Below, one piece after another: positions 37,952-47,292 of a stretch of DNA of 64,000 nucleotides. A program made the translations under genes and the position numbers. This DNA is from Veronia nyctiphanis. Its GTDB lineage: Bacteria; Pseudomonadota; Gammaproteobacteria; Enterobacterales; Vibrionaceae. The DNA is taken from the NCBI RefSeq assembly GCF_004116385.1, contig NZ_PEIB01000007.1, positions 62,001 through 126,000 on the forward strand. The letters run 5' to 3'. The number at the start of each line of letters is the position of its first letter. Within the stretch, counting starts at the first letter, position 1. The notes under the pieces were generated by a model. It made no database searches and had not been told where the DNA came from. It saw only the letters and a program-made list of their open reading frames with translations.

Positions 37952-40121
37952 TGTTCCCCTCCAATGCTTTAAGTTTTCTTAGTCGCCCATTTCGAATCAG
38001 ATAAGCGGTGTTGAACCTGTCGACAATCGACGTGTCATGTGTGATCACAATCAGGGTGCAGTGAACATCTTGCATGATGTTATCGACCAGTCTTTGTGAG
38101 GTTTTCGCATCAAGGTTGGACGTGAATTCATCGAGGACTAGACATTGCGGATTTTTGTAAAGGGCGCGGGCAATCAGAACACGCTGTTTTTGCCCCGCTG
38201 ACAGGAAGCCTGAATTTTCTGTCAACATGGTTTTGTAGCCGCTGGTCATTTTCTGGATATCATCGTAAATCAGACTGAGATGGCAAACGTAATCGAGAAG
38301 CGCGTAGTCAACGTCATAACTGGTGAGCGCAATATTCTCTTCGAGTGTGCCAGCAAAGATGTAGTCATCCTGAGACAGGGTAGAGAAACAGGCACGTTGG
38401 TTAATGAGGTTGACTGACTCGGTACTGATATCGTTGATAACAAGGTTTCCGGATGACTGTTTGTGTAAGCCGGAAATGATATTCGTCAGTGTCGTTTTCC
38501 CTGAACCCGTTTTACCCACAATGCAGACTTTCTCACCTGAACGTATCGTGAGGTTGATATCGTCGAGTATCTTCCGGTTGGCGCCCAGCGGGGTAAACGA
38601 CAGTGACTCGGTTTTAATTGATAGCCCAGCTGCGGATTGTCACCAAGAAGTCGAACCTTCTTGCTACCTGAATTCGCCTCGCCGACCAAGCGGGTGGACT
38701 TTTCTGCGATATTTTCTATCTCTGATTCTTCGCCAATCACATCGTTGACACGGTCTAAATGGACTTCAATAGAGTTTTTAAGGATCAACGATTCAATGAG
38801 AACGATGACCTGCTCGGTAAAGATATTTTTGTACATGATGAAGGCGAAAAGTGTGCCGAGACTCATTTCCCCTTCAATGACGAAGTAGCCGCCTGTGGTG
38901 ACAATCAAAACCAGCTCACTGGAGAGGAAGAGTTTGCTCAGTGCACCCAGCACAATGTTGAGCTTTTGGCGCTTTAACGATGCAGCAATCGAGGTGGCAT
39001 ATTGACTGCTCCATTGGTTCTTTTTGCTTTTTTCATTCGAAAAGGCCTTAACTGTTTTCACTGACTTAATGGTATCAATGGCCATTGAATCAGCTTTAGC
39101 TGCTTCGTTTACCGCGAGCTTTTCAGCCTCGATAACACGACTCTTAAAGCGAACTTTGCTGTACCAAACAGTGCCATAACACCCATAGAGAGCAGAGCTA
39201 ACATGGGATTGAAATAGAACATTACACTCATGGTGAGAACAATGATGATGCTAGCAGTAATGATGGCCAGCACGCCGTCGACCAGAAAACCGGCGACAAC
39301 CTCTGTTGATTTGAGCCTTGCCAAGCAATCACCGGTTCTTCTGCGCTTGAAATAATCCATAGGCAGATAGATAAGCTTGGCAAACATGCTGGTTCCCAAC
39401 TTTTCACCGAGTCGGAATTTCAGGCTGTTTGAGGCGAGACCTGTTAAATAGCCGAATACCATCTCATGGAAGAAGATGGCGGCGAAAATGGTTGAGAGAA
39501 CAAAAAGTAAATCCAGGTTGCCCTTACTGATCGACTCGTCGACGACTTTCTGGACATAAAGAGGGGAAAACAGAGAGATGATGGCGGTACAAAATGTGAC
39601 AATGAGGATCAGAGATAAACTGCCACGAAAGCCCGGCATCATTTTTCTTATGTCACCAAAACCCACCCCTCGTTTACCATCATCATTAATCAGGTCAGCA
39701 CCTGAGACGCTTTTACTGAGATCAGGTGTCAACTCCAGCGCAAAGCCTGTTGCCATCTCCTGAAATTTGTCACGAGAGTAGGTGCGTTTTCCAAGTCCGG
39801 GGTCGAGTACTGTAATTTTGTCTTTTGACAACGAATCAAGCACAACAAAATGGTTGCCCCCCAGTGTAAAATACAAGGCAGGTCGAGCTCTTCTGGCTGG
39901 TTGGTATCGTATTTTACCGCTGAAGTATCTAGGCCCAGCATTTGGGCTGTTTCTGATATTTGCCGTATTGATACCCCCGCATCAATGGATGTCGGATTGA
40001 GCTTTCTTAACTGGGGTAAACTGACATCAATACCATACTTGTTGGCAATCATTGCCAGACAGGCGTTACCACACTCCGCATTTTCGGATTGAAGGATCAC
40101 CTTAGTTTTTGCAGAACTCAT
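37917..40121 (-). pseudogene. Peptidase-containing ABC exporter (C39), copy 2, three frame breaks
   Basis: A paralogue of exporter 1, about 734 codons. The C39 region has Cys in ENAECGNACLAMI. The frame then breaks at a C6 run (39857-39862), where one more base restores HWGGNHFVVLD. It breaks again near 39144 (restoring ALKSRVIEAEKLAV) and near 38635 (restoring LGLSIKTESLSF before Walker A GKTGSGKTT). All three look like single lost bases, two in homopolymers. Every functional motif survives across the breaks (LSAGQKQR, CLVLDEFTS). The gene is therefore either intact with sequencing errors or very recently inactivated. The start ATG at 40121 has GAGG upstream. Confidence 0.75.
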
Positions 40122-40200
40122 GTACACCTCTGGCTTTCAAGAAAGAGAAAGAATGGCGATATCACCAGTGGTTCGTTTTTATAATTTTTTTGGATGAAAA

Positions 40201-40223
40201 TATTGGGGCATAAAGCCCCAATA
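40201..40223 (-). terminator. Hairpin between peptide genes and exporter 2
   Basis: A perfect 9-bp stem TATTGGGGC/GCCCCAATA surrounds a 5-base loop, followed on the minus strand by TTTTC. Its position, just after the last peptide gene and before the exporter, mirrors 34779-34802 in cassette 1. Confidence 0.65.
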
Positions 40224-40234
40224 TGTATTTCAGG

Positions 40235-40420
40235 TTACTTGCTTTTTGGTAGAGCATTAAGCAGTCCAGTTAATGCTGTGCCGACAGCGCCTAGTGCGCT
40301 AGCGAAGCCGCCTGCCGCAGAGAGAAATGGCTGAAGTGCGTTGAGGATAGTAAGAGCATCAGTCAGGTTATGTCCGCCTAAAACTTCATTGGTTTCCAGA
40401 TTAGTCATTTGTGTTTTCAT
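40235..40420 (-). CDS. Double-glycine precursor, alpha-type peptide, cassette 2
   Basis: 61 residues: leader MKTQMTNLETNEVLGG and a 45-residue core (PFLSAAGGFASALGAVG, ending NALPKSK). It is homologous to the alpha peptide of cassette 1. The ATG at 40420 is chosen because it gives the 16-residue leader shared by the family, and no strong Shine-Dalgarno is visible. It is the last peptide gene before exporter 2. A membrane-active secreted peptide is the most likely product. Confidence 0.78.
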   Translation of the reverse strand: MKTQMTNLETNEVLGGHNLTDALTILNALQPFLSAAGGFASALGAVGTALTGLLNALPKSK

Positions 40421-40622
40421 AGTAAATATACTCTGTAAAGTTAGTGATGCTGTCACTGTTTTGAGCACAGTAAAATAATTCTTCACTAAGAAAATATTTC
40501 CCGGTCAGCAGCGAATAAATGTAACAGCAAAAAAAGTTTTTAATAAAGTTTGTGACTATATATCTATATGATACAGATAATTTAATTATCAGCTTACCGC
40601 CGAATACTTAAATTATGCCATT

Positions 40623-40754
40623 TTAAATGGGATATAAGGGCATCTGCTTGTGCATAATTACCGTAATTATTGCTTTTATCGCAACAAAAAAACCATTTAT
40701 GCTATGGCCGCCTAAAATCTCATTTGCTTCTTGGCACGTTATCTCTGTCTTCAT
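40623..40754 (-). CDS. Double-glycine precursor with short core, cassette 2
   Basis: 43 residues: leader MKTEITCQEANEILGG, nearly identical in pattern to the others, and a 27-residue core (HSINGFFVAIKAIITV, ending MPLYPI). The core lacks the glycine-rich repeats of its neighbours. It may be a distinct short peptide or a truncated remnant of a longer one. It lies between the beta and alpha precursors on the same strand. The leader is the only recognisable part. Confidence 0.6.
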   Translation of the reverse strand: MKTEITCQEANEILGGHSINGFFVAIKAIITVIMHKQMPLYPI

Positions 40755-40884
40755 AGTTAATTTACTCTATAAAGTTGTTGATGTAGTCACTTTATGATCT
40801 ATGGTGAGTAAATGTAATATCAATTAAATCGATGATTTTAATAACGTCTTGTTATTACATTCTCCATCATTCGGTTCTTTGTGA

Positions 40885-41115
40885 TTACAGGAATTTTCTT
40901 GCTTTATCAGCTTGATCGCCGAATACTTGGTTTACAGCTTGATAAAGACCGATACCCGCTGTCACTAGGCCAACTAATGCTGCTGCAGCGCTGAATGCAG
41001 CACCTGTCAGGCCAAACACAGCAGTTGCAACACCGATAGCTGTCATGATGCTCATCGTCGCTGCTGCACCACCGTTGATTTCATTTGATTCGTTAATGGT
41101 CATTTCTTTTTTCAT
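40885..41115 (-). CDS. Double-glycine precursor, beta-type peptide, cassette 2
   Basis: 76 residues: leader MKKEMTINESNEINGG and a 60-residue core rich in Ala and Gly (AAFSAAAALVGLVTAGIGL), with a charged C-terminal tail (DQADKARKFL). It is homologous to the beta peptide of cassette 1, but longer at the C-terminus. AGGAG lies upstream of the ATG. It is the first gene of cassette 2. With the alpha peptide it forms the second putative pair. Confidence 0.8.
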   Translation of the reverse strand: MKKEMTINESNEINGGAAATMSIMTAIGVATAVFGLTGAAFSAAAALVGLVTAGIGLYQAVNQVFGDQADKARKFL

Positions 41116-41846
41116 GGTAAATCTCCTTTTTTCATGATTTGGAAGTTTCCTTCCGTTTGTACTCCGTTAGGAGTAATAATAAACAAATAGTAAGTATGTT
41201 TATTATTAATAAATCAAATCAGACATCAATTTGATTTATTAATAACATCCATTTGTAATATTTATTTAGAGATTTTTTACTTGTAGAAGATATAAGCTTA
41301 TCTTCCTCTCTTATCATATATGGCTCTTTATTAAGCTCTATTCTCATTTAGCTATTCTTTTTCCTGTTGAGATAAAACATAAACATAAAATCTGATGAAA
41401 TAAATATTTTTTTTTCGGAAAAAATGTAGTGTTTTTATTATGTATAAAGTGATACATAAATGATAATTAGATCTTAAGTGAGATTTATTTCTTGTGATTT
41501 CGCAATTTTATTGAACTAATATCACTTCATAATTGAGTGGTTTCTGATATCTGACTAGTTTCTTAAACGTTAAATCTATGTTTCATAACTATAAAAAAAG
41601 AATGTATTCAAAGTGAGAATTCGTCTCAAGATGGGAGGGGAGTCTTAATTCAGTTTTTATAATTTGTAATAGTAAGCGCCTGGTTGAATATATTAATAAT
41701 TGATACTTCAACGCCTAACCTTTCTATTTATTTAGATAATAATATTTATATAAATGCATATATAAAGTAACAATGAATGAAGCGAGAGAGATGAAAGGCG
41801 TCGTCGGGACCCAGCTAATCTCGCTGTGTCCCGATATAGTGCTGGG
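41116..41846. other. AT-rich region upstream of peptide cassette 2
   Basis: About 730 bases, markedly AT-rich to about 41770, with no supported gene and no double-glycine leader found on inspection. It should contain the promoter of cassette 2. Its composition matches 35259-35697. Confidence 0.5.
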
Positions 41847-42791
41847 TTAGAGCCACTTACTTTTGGCAGTGAAGCTGACAGATAACCAAGTATCGCCAAT
41901 GAGCCTGACAATGCTGCTGTTGATGACTTCTCTGATTTGGTCCTGACGTTCAATGGGCCACTCATCAGGGTCGTCGATGAGTATGTTTACTTCAAGATCA
42001 TAACGACGGCCTACTTTAACGAAATGGCAGCTGTAATCTTTGAAGTCGTGATGCTCCGCGATATTCAGCAGTGTGCGGTCTACGCGTTTTTTCGCCTTAT
42101 TATTAGGCGTAATCAGCAACACCTCTTTCAGGTTCCTGCGTAACACACTGACTGGTAGCATGGCCGCAGCAAGTGAGAGAGCAGAAACGAGTATCGGGTC
42201 TATGTAATTGTTCCATTGTGAGTGGCCCAACCCATCCAGAGTGGCAACGGCGATAAAACCAATTAAGATGGTGGCGCTCAATATACCGTCAACTAGCCAC
42301 TCCTGAGAATCAACCCGCACCAGTTCCGACTGAACTTCTTTGGATATATAACGCTCAGTAAAGAAAATACCAAAGCACAAGAAAGTTGAGAAAACGGCGT
42401 AACTCAGTGCTACATCCAATTCAACCTGTGTGCCCTCTGTAAATAGGGCAGTAATACCTGAATAGAATGCAAAACCACATATCATCAAAATAACCAGGCC
42501 ATTGATGACAGTAATCAAGGGCTCTAGGTGCGTGTAGCCAAACTGAAATTGCTCGTCTTCCGGCCTACTCACCAGGTGAGCGGTATAGAGTGATAGACCA
42601 GTCATTCCCATACTTAACAGAGAAAACACGCCATCGAGCATGATGGCCTGCGAGTTCACTTGGATACCCACAATAAGGCCACAGGCAGCCATCAAGATTG
42701 TACCTGCAAGCGAAATTCGGAGTGAAAGTTTCTCCCTACTGATTCGAAGGCGGGATGCCAAGCTCACCTCCTGATTGAGGGTTTGTGTCAT
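41847..42791 (-). CDS. Cation diffusion facilitator (CDF) family transporter
   Basis: 314 residues. It has the family's first metal-site motif region QAIMLDGVFSLLSMG, then FQFGYTHLEPLI, about six predicted membrane helices (residues about 25-215) and a C-terminal cytoplasmic domain (about 220-310). CDF proteins export divalent metals such as Zn2+, Fe2+ or Mn2+ by proton exchange. The metal cannot be assigned here. The gene is intact and has no clear operon partner. Confidence 0.82.
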   Translation of the reverse strand: MTQTLNQEVSLASRLRISREKLSLRISLAGTILMAACGLIVGIQVNSQAIMLDGVFSLLSMGMTGLSLYTAHLVSRPEDEQFQFGYTHLEPLITVINGLVILMICGFAFYSGITALFTEGTQVELDVALSYAVFSTFLCFGIFFTERYISKEVQSELVRVDSQEWLVDGILSATILIGFIAVATLDGLGHSQWNNYIDPILVSALSLAAAMLPVSVLRRNLKEVLLITPNNKAKKRVDRTLLNIAEHHDFKDYSCHFVKVGRRYDLEVNILIDDPDEWPIERQDQIREVINSSIVRLIGDTWLSVSFTAKSKWL

Positions 42792-43285
42792 CGTTCTTTC
42801 CTATCTAATTGTGATTATTCGAAAACTTGTGGTTTCGGTTAACTTATGATGCTTTAACGATTTTTCTACGGAGGTTTTAAACCTGTTCATGGTAATGCGC
42901 GCGATGTTTAGTTCACCCAATAAGCAAGAAATGAAGGCGTTAGTGGATTGACTGAGTTGAGTGCTTTTTAGCCATTTTGCTCAGAGCCGCGGCAGTATAT
43001 CTGCGGTTAAAAAAAAAGGAAGTATTATTTGGTAAGCCTATGTGTGTTTAACAATCAACAATGCTGTGGTTGTTACATAGGCCCGATGAACTCATAAAAG
43101 AAGAAAATTATACCTTGATGACTTTTGGACGTCTAGACTGTTAGCTTTCCATTTCTTGACTGTTTGAAGTATACTCGCCGCCCTAAAATTACGATCTATT
43201 TATCATTTTCGTGTGTATTGAACGATTTGCATTTCGTTAACTGATTTAAACCGTCTTATTCATCCACTGGAAATTTCGCGTTTAT
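42792..43285. other. Intergenic region between CDF and ECF genes
   Basis: About 490 bases between divergent genes, with no supported gene. A TATACT near 43170 could be a -10 element of the ECF operon, but no convincing -35 or riboswitch was identified. Confidence 0.35.
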
Positions 43286-43839
43286 ATAAACCTTTCGGCT
43301 AAGACCGTTGTTGTTGCTATTGGTGCCGCACTCTATGGCATTGGTGGACTACCCATGTTTTGTGTGCCTGTTTTTGCCAATACCACGCTCAAACCCGCGA
43401 TGGCTGTGTTGTCATTATTTGCGGTTCTGTTTGGTCCTGTGGTGGTTTTTTTGGTCGGCTTTATCGGTCATTGGGTGACTGATCTCTTTGCGGGCTGGGG
43501 CGTTTGGCTAACCTGGTATTAGGTTCTGGTTTATTTGGCTTGATCATGGGGTGCTTTCCTGCACTTACCCGCTACTGGCTTGAAAAGAAAGGCGAGTTTA
43601 GTGCTTGGGACTTCATGGTTTTTGTCGCGCTCACCATCATTGGGAATTGAGTGGGATATGGCATATCGGCGCTTCTTGATACGTTTTTATACGCAGAGCC
43701 ATTTATCAAAGTGTTTACTTCCTTGGTAATACTTGGTGTAGGTAACGCCCTGTTAATCGCAGTGGTCGGCAAATATATTCTCGATTCAGTTGCCAGGCGA
43801 AACAGTCAGAGTCGCAATCTTGTGGAGGCTTCGTCATGA
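43286..43839 (+). pseudogene. ECF transporter S component (UPF0397 family), decayed
   Basis: Membrane substrate-binding subunit, recognisable from [19 protein letters not shown] and [11 protein letters not shown]. Three defects are seen: the expected ATG reads ATA (43286), the frame is lost near 43515 (one G short; WLTWVLGSG expected), and an in-frame TGA at 43648 falls between IIGN and VGYGIS. It is followed by the dual ATPase and the T component in the standard order. The transported vitamin or related substrate is not determinable. Confidence 0.75.
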
Positions 43840-45522
43840 CGATCGAATTTACTAATTTCTCTTTTCGTTATGATTCACAGGTCAACCCGACGCTAAAAAA
43901 TATCAACTTAACCATTCAGCAGGGCGAGAAGGTGCTGATTGTTGGACCAAGTGGTAGTGGTAAATCGACACTTGGTCAGTGCCTGAACGGCTTAATCCCT
44001 CATGTTATTAAAGGTGAAGCGAAGGGCTCTCTCAGCATTAATGGCAAAAATACAGCGTCAATGACGATGCATAATGTCACCGCGATGGTGGGGACGGTTT
44101 TGCAGGACACAGATAGTCAGTTTGTAGGGCTCAGTATTGGCGAAGACATCGCGTTTGCGCTGGAAAATCGGATGATGTCATTGAGATGTACCCGTTGGTT
44201 AAGTCGACAGCAAAATGGTTGACCTGCAAGATATGTTATCGCGTTCGCCCCACGATTTATCGGGTGGGCAAAAACAGCGTGTCTCACTGGCGGGCATTTT
44301 GGTGGACGATGTCGATGTATTGCTTTTTGATGAGCCGCTGGCAGCGTTAGATCCTAAAACAGGGAAACACACCGTCGAGATTATCGATGCGCTCCACCAG
44401 AAAACGAATAAAACCATCATTATTATCGAACACCGTCTGGAAGACGTTTTTCATCGTCATATTGACCGTGTGATATTGATGGATCGCGGAGAAATTATTG
44501 CCGACACCACGCCTGATGTGCTTCTGGCCTCTGATCTTTTATCAACACATGGTATACGTGAACCACTTTATCTTTCTGCGTTAAAGGCGGCGGGTAACAC
44601 GATTGTTCCATCAGACAGGCCGTCAAACCTCGCAGGCATGTGTATTCAGCCATATCGTAGCAGTGTCAGTCGTTGGCTTGAGAATAACCACCGAGAACCT
44701 AGCAACGTAGAGAGTGATACGCTGCTTGAGTTAGAGGGACTCACATTCTCCTTTGATGGAGAGAAGAATGCGCTGGAGAATATTTCCTTTTCGGTCAAGA
44801 AGGGGGAGTTCGTCTCTATCTTGGGTAAAAACGGCTCGGGTAAATCGACGATCACACGTTTGATTATGGGCGTGCTGGAGCCGGACAAGGGCAGTATTCA
44901 TCTTAGTGGTGACAACCTCGCTGATATGTCGATTTTTGAGCGCAGCCAAAAGGTGGGTGTGGTACTTCAAAACCCGAATTATATGATTTCTCACCATATG
45001 ATTCTTGACGAAATCGCTTTTGGCTTGCGCAATAGAGGTATCGATGAAGGTATGGTGCAAGAGAAAGTAAATGCAGTTCTGGTGTTCTGTGGCTTGAGTA
45101 AATTCCGACATTGGCCAATTGATGCGCTCAGTTTCGGCCAGAGGAAACGTGTCACCATTGCTGCTATTTTGGTGTTGGAGCCTGAGTTATTGATTCTGGA
45201 TGAGCCAACAGTTGGACAGGATCACAGAAACTATACCCACATGCTCTCTTTCATCCGTCGGTTAAATGTGGAATTAGGCATTACCGTTCTTATTATTTCC
45301 CATGACATGCATTTGGTCTTGGAGTACACAACACGTTCCATCGTTATTGCCGACAGCAAATTGATTGCGGATGCACCGATGACTGAGGTCTTCAGCAAAC
45401 CTGAACTTCTTGATAGCGCGAATCTCACGACAACCAGTTTATACGACCTTGCGGAAAAGCTCGGTGTTGAGGATACCTCTGGTTTTATGCAGCAATTTAT
45501 CGACAGTGAGGTATGTGCATGA
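43836..45522 (+). pseudogene. ECF transporter dual ATPase, two frame breaks
   Basis: A fused pair of ATPase domains, about 562 residues if repaired. Domain 1 has Walker A GPSGSGKST, signature LSGGQKQR and Walker B LLFDEP. Domain 2 has GKNGSGKST, LSFGQRKR and LLILDEP. The frame breaks near 44181 and near 44213 (an A-run), and EMYPLVKSTAK is recovered between them in the third frame. It overlaps the S component by 4 bases and the T component by 4 (ATGA), typical of an operon. It was probably a functional energising subunit before decay. Confidence 0.78.
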
Positions 45523-46361
45523 AAGCCGCTAAAATGAAACTCGGCATCAGTTATATCGACACCAAGTCACCGTTACATACCCTAAATGGAATCACCAAGT
45601 TCGCTCTATTTATGGCCTGGGTTACCGTTGTTCTGACAACGTTTGACCTTAGGTTGATTATCACGGTGTTAGTTTCGGGGCTGGTATTGCTGAGGTTGAC
45701 GGGTGTTCCGTTTAAGGTATATCAGCCACTTCTTTTAGGTACTTCTACAGTACTGACAATAAACGCACTATTTATGTTCTTACTCGCTCCACAGTAGGGG
45801 AGTGAGATTATAGGCAGCGTAACGCCGATATTGAATGTTGCGGGCGGCTACTCAGTGACGGCAGAGACACTGTTTTACCTGTTAGCAGTGACACTGAAGT
45901 ATTTCAGCATGTTCCCCATTGCGCTGATCTTTGTCTTTACGACGCATCCGACAGAGTTTGCGGCCAGCCTGAATCGTATTGGGCTACCTTACAAAATCGC
46001 ATATGCAGTCAGTCTGACGATTCGATATTTATCCGACGTACAAAAGGACTTCATCCATATCATGCATGCTACGCAGGCGAGGGGCGTTGAGCTCTCGGGG
46101 AATGCACCACTTTTGAAGAGAGTAAAAAATGTCTCTAAAATATTAGGTCCGTTGGTTTTCAGTAGTCTTGATCGGGCAGATGAGATTTCTAACGCCATGG
46201 TTCTGCGTGGCTTTGGGCGACATGTCTCTCGAACTTGGTATAGTCAGTAGGCACTCACTCGTACAGATGCTTTCTGGTTAATGGGTATCGCTATTGTTAC
46301 CTTGCTTGCCTTGGTTAAGCATTTCTATGAGAGCCAATTGTTCTGGTATCCCTTTTCCTGA
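45519..46361 (+). pseudogene. ECF transporter T component with two in-frame amber codons
   Basis: Transmembrane coupling subunit of about 280 residues. The frame is continuous from 45519 to the TGA at 46359 except for TAG at 45795 (after LLAPQ) and TAG at 46248 (after RTWYSQ). Clear family parts lie on both sides (TLKYFSMFPIALIFVFTTHP and ATQARGVELSG). The stops are substitutions, not indels, so they are harder to explain as sequencing error. Together with the S-component defects this indicates real decay of the operon. Confidence 0.75.
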
Positions 46362-46681
46362 AGCATAAAATAATCAGATTGAAAAATAGACAACGGATGT
46401 CTGTCGCCGCGTAATTCTCTATAACTCAAGAAAGCCTTCTCTCAGCATTCGCATCTTCAATTCTCAACACCCTGTTTTACTTCTGTAATATTCCCTTAGC
46501 CTTTGGTAGATGAGAACACCCATGTGTCACTGATGGCACTTTGTTTCGAGTCAGAACCATAGGCTGAATCTATCGATGAGATAGAGTGAAACGAATATCC
46601 CTAGAAACTTTGTGCTGATAGCATTTAACCACTGAACGAAGAGACGTTATTGAGCGTGTTTACCTTTATTAAGGAGTGGTT
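46362..46681. other. Intergenic region upstream of dps
   Basis: No gene was seen in 320 bases. It should contain the dps promoter. No OxyR- or IHF-type site could be assigned by eye. Confidence 0.35.
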
Positions 46682-47157
46682 ATGAGCAGACAAATAAGTG
46701 TTTTGGGTCTCGATACTGAAAAGACAAAAGTGCTGGCTGAGCAGCTCAACGACCTGCTCTCACATTACCAAGTGCTTTATATGAATACACGAGGCTATCA
46801 CTGGAATATTCGCGGTTCAGACTTCTTTGAGCTTCACCTAAAGTTTGAAGAGATCTATAACGATTTGCTGCTGAAGGTCGACGAAGTAGCAGAACGTATC
46901 CTAACACTCGCTTCACGCCAACGCACAGTTATAGTCAGTACCTCTCAGAAAGCAGTATCAAAGAACAGGAAAACGTCCATTCAGGTCGTGAGTCAGTTGA
47001 AGGTCTTGTAGACGGGTTCAGTGTTCTTATTCGCAAAGAGCGGGCGATACTTGCGGCAGCCAGTGATGCTAACGATGAAGGTACGGCAGCGCAGATGAGC
47101 GACTATATACGTGAGCAAGAAAAGCTGAGTTGGATGCTGACTGCTTATTTGCAGTAG
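46682..47157 (+). pseudogene. dps: Dps-family ferritin-like protein, one frameshift
   Basis: Mini-ferritin that stores iron and protects DNA in stress, about 158 residues if repaired. The first 80 residues contain the ferroxidase-site residues in NTRGYHWNIRGSDFFELH and FEEIYNDLLLKVDEVAERI. The frame breaks near 46919, where one more C gives RPTHSYSQYLSESSIKEQE and continues to LSWMLTAYLQ at 47157. AAGGAG precedes the ATG at 46682. The remainder is fully conserved, so a sequencing error is likely. Confidence 0.8.
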
Positions 47158-47193
47158 TTTTATGCCTGCAAATCTGACTAGATAAATAAAGAG

Positions 47194-47216
47194 CCGGACA
47201 ATCGTCCGGTTTTTTA
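47194..47216 (+). terminator. Rho-independent terminator after dps
   Basis: CCGGAC/GTCCGG surrounds a 4-base loop with seven T following, 37 bases after the dps stop. Confidence 0.8.
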
Positions 47217-47245
47217 TTGCTGGTATTTTAACTGTGCCAGAAAAC

Positions 47246-47273
47246 AAAAACCCCAGCCTAGGCCGGGGTTTCT
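47246..47273 (-). terminator. Rho-independent terminator after EF-G 2
   Basis: On the minus strand, AAACCCCGGCC/GGCTGGGGTTT is followed by T-rich sequence, 20 bases after the EF-G stop. Confidence 0.8.
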
Positions 47274-47292
47274 TTAGAACTTGTAAACAGAA

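Noticed and set aside
43140-43285. Vitamin riboswitch upstream of the ECF operon
   Set aside because: No conserved core of the FMN, TPP or cobalamin classes could be found by eye.
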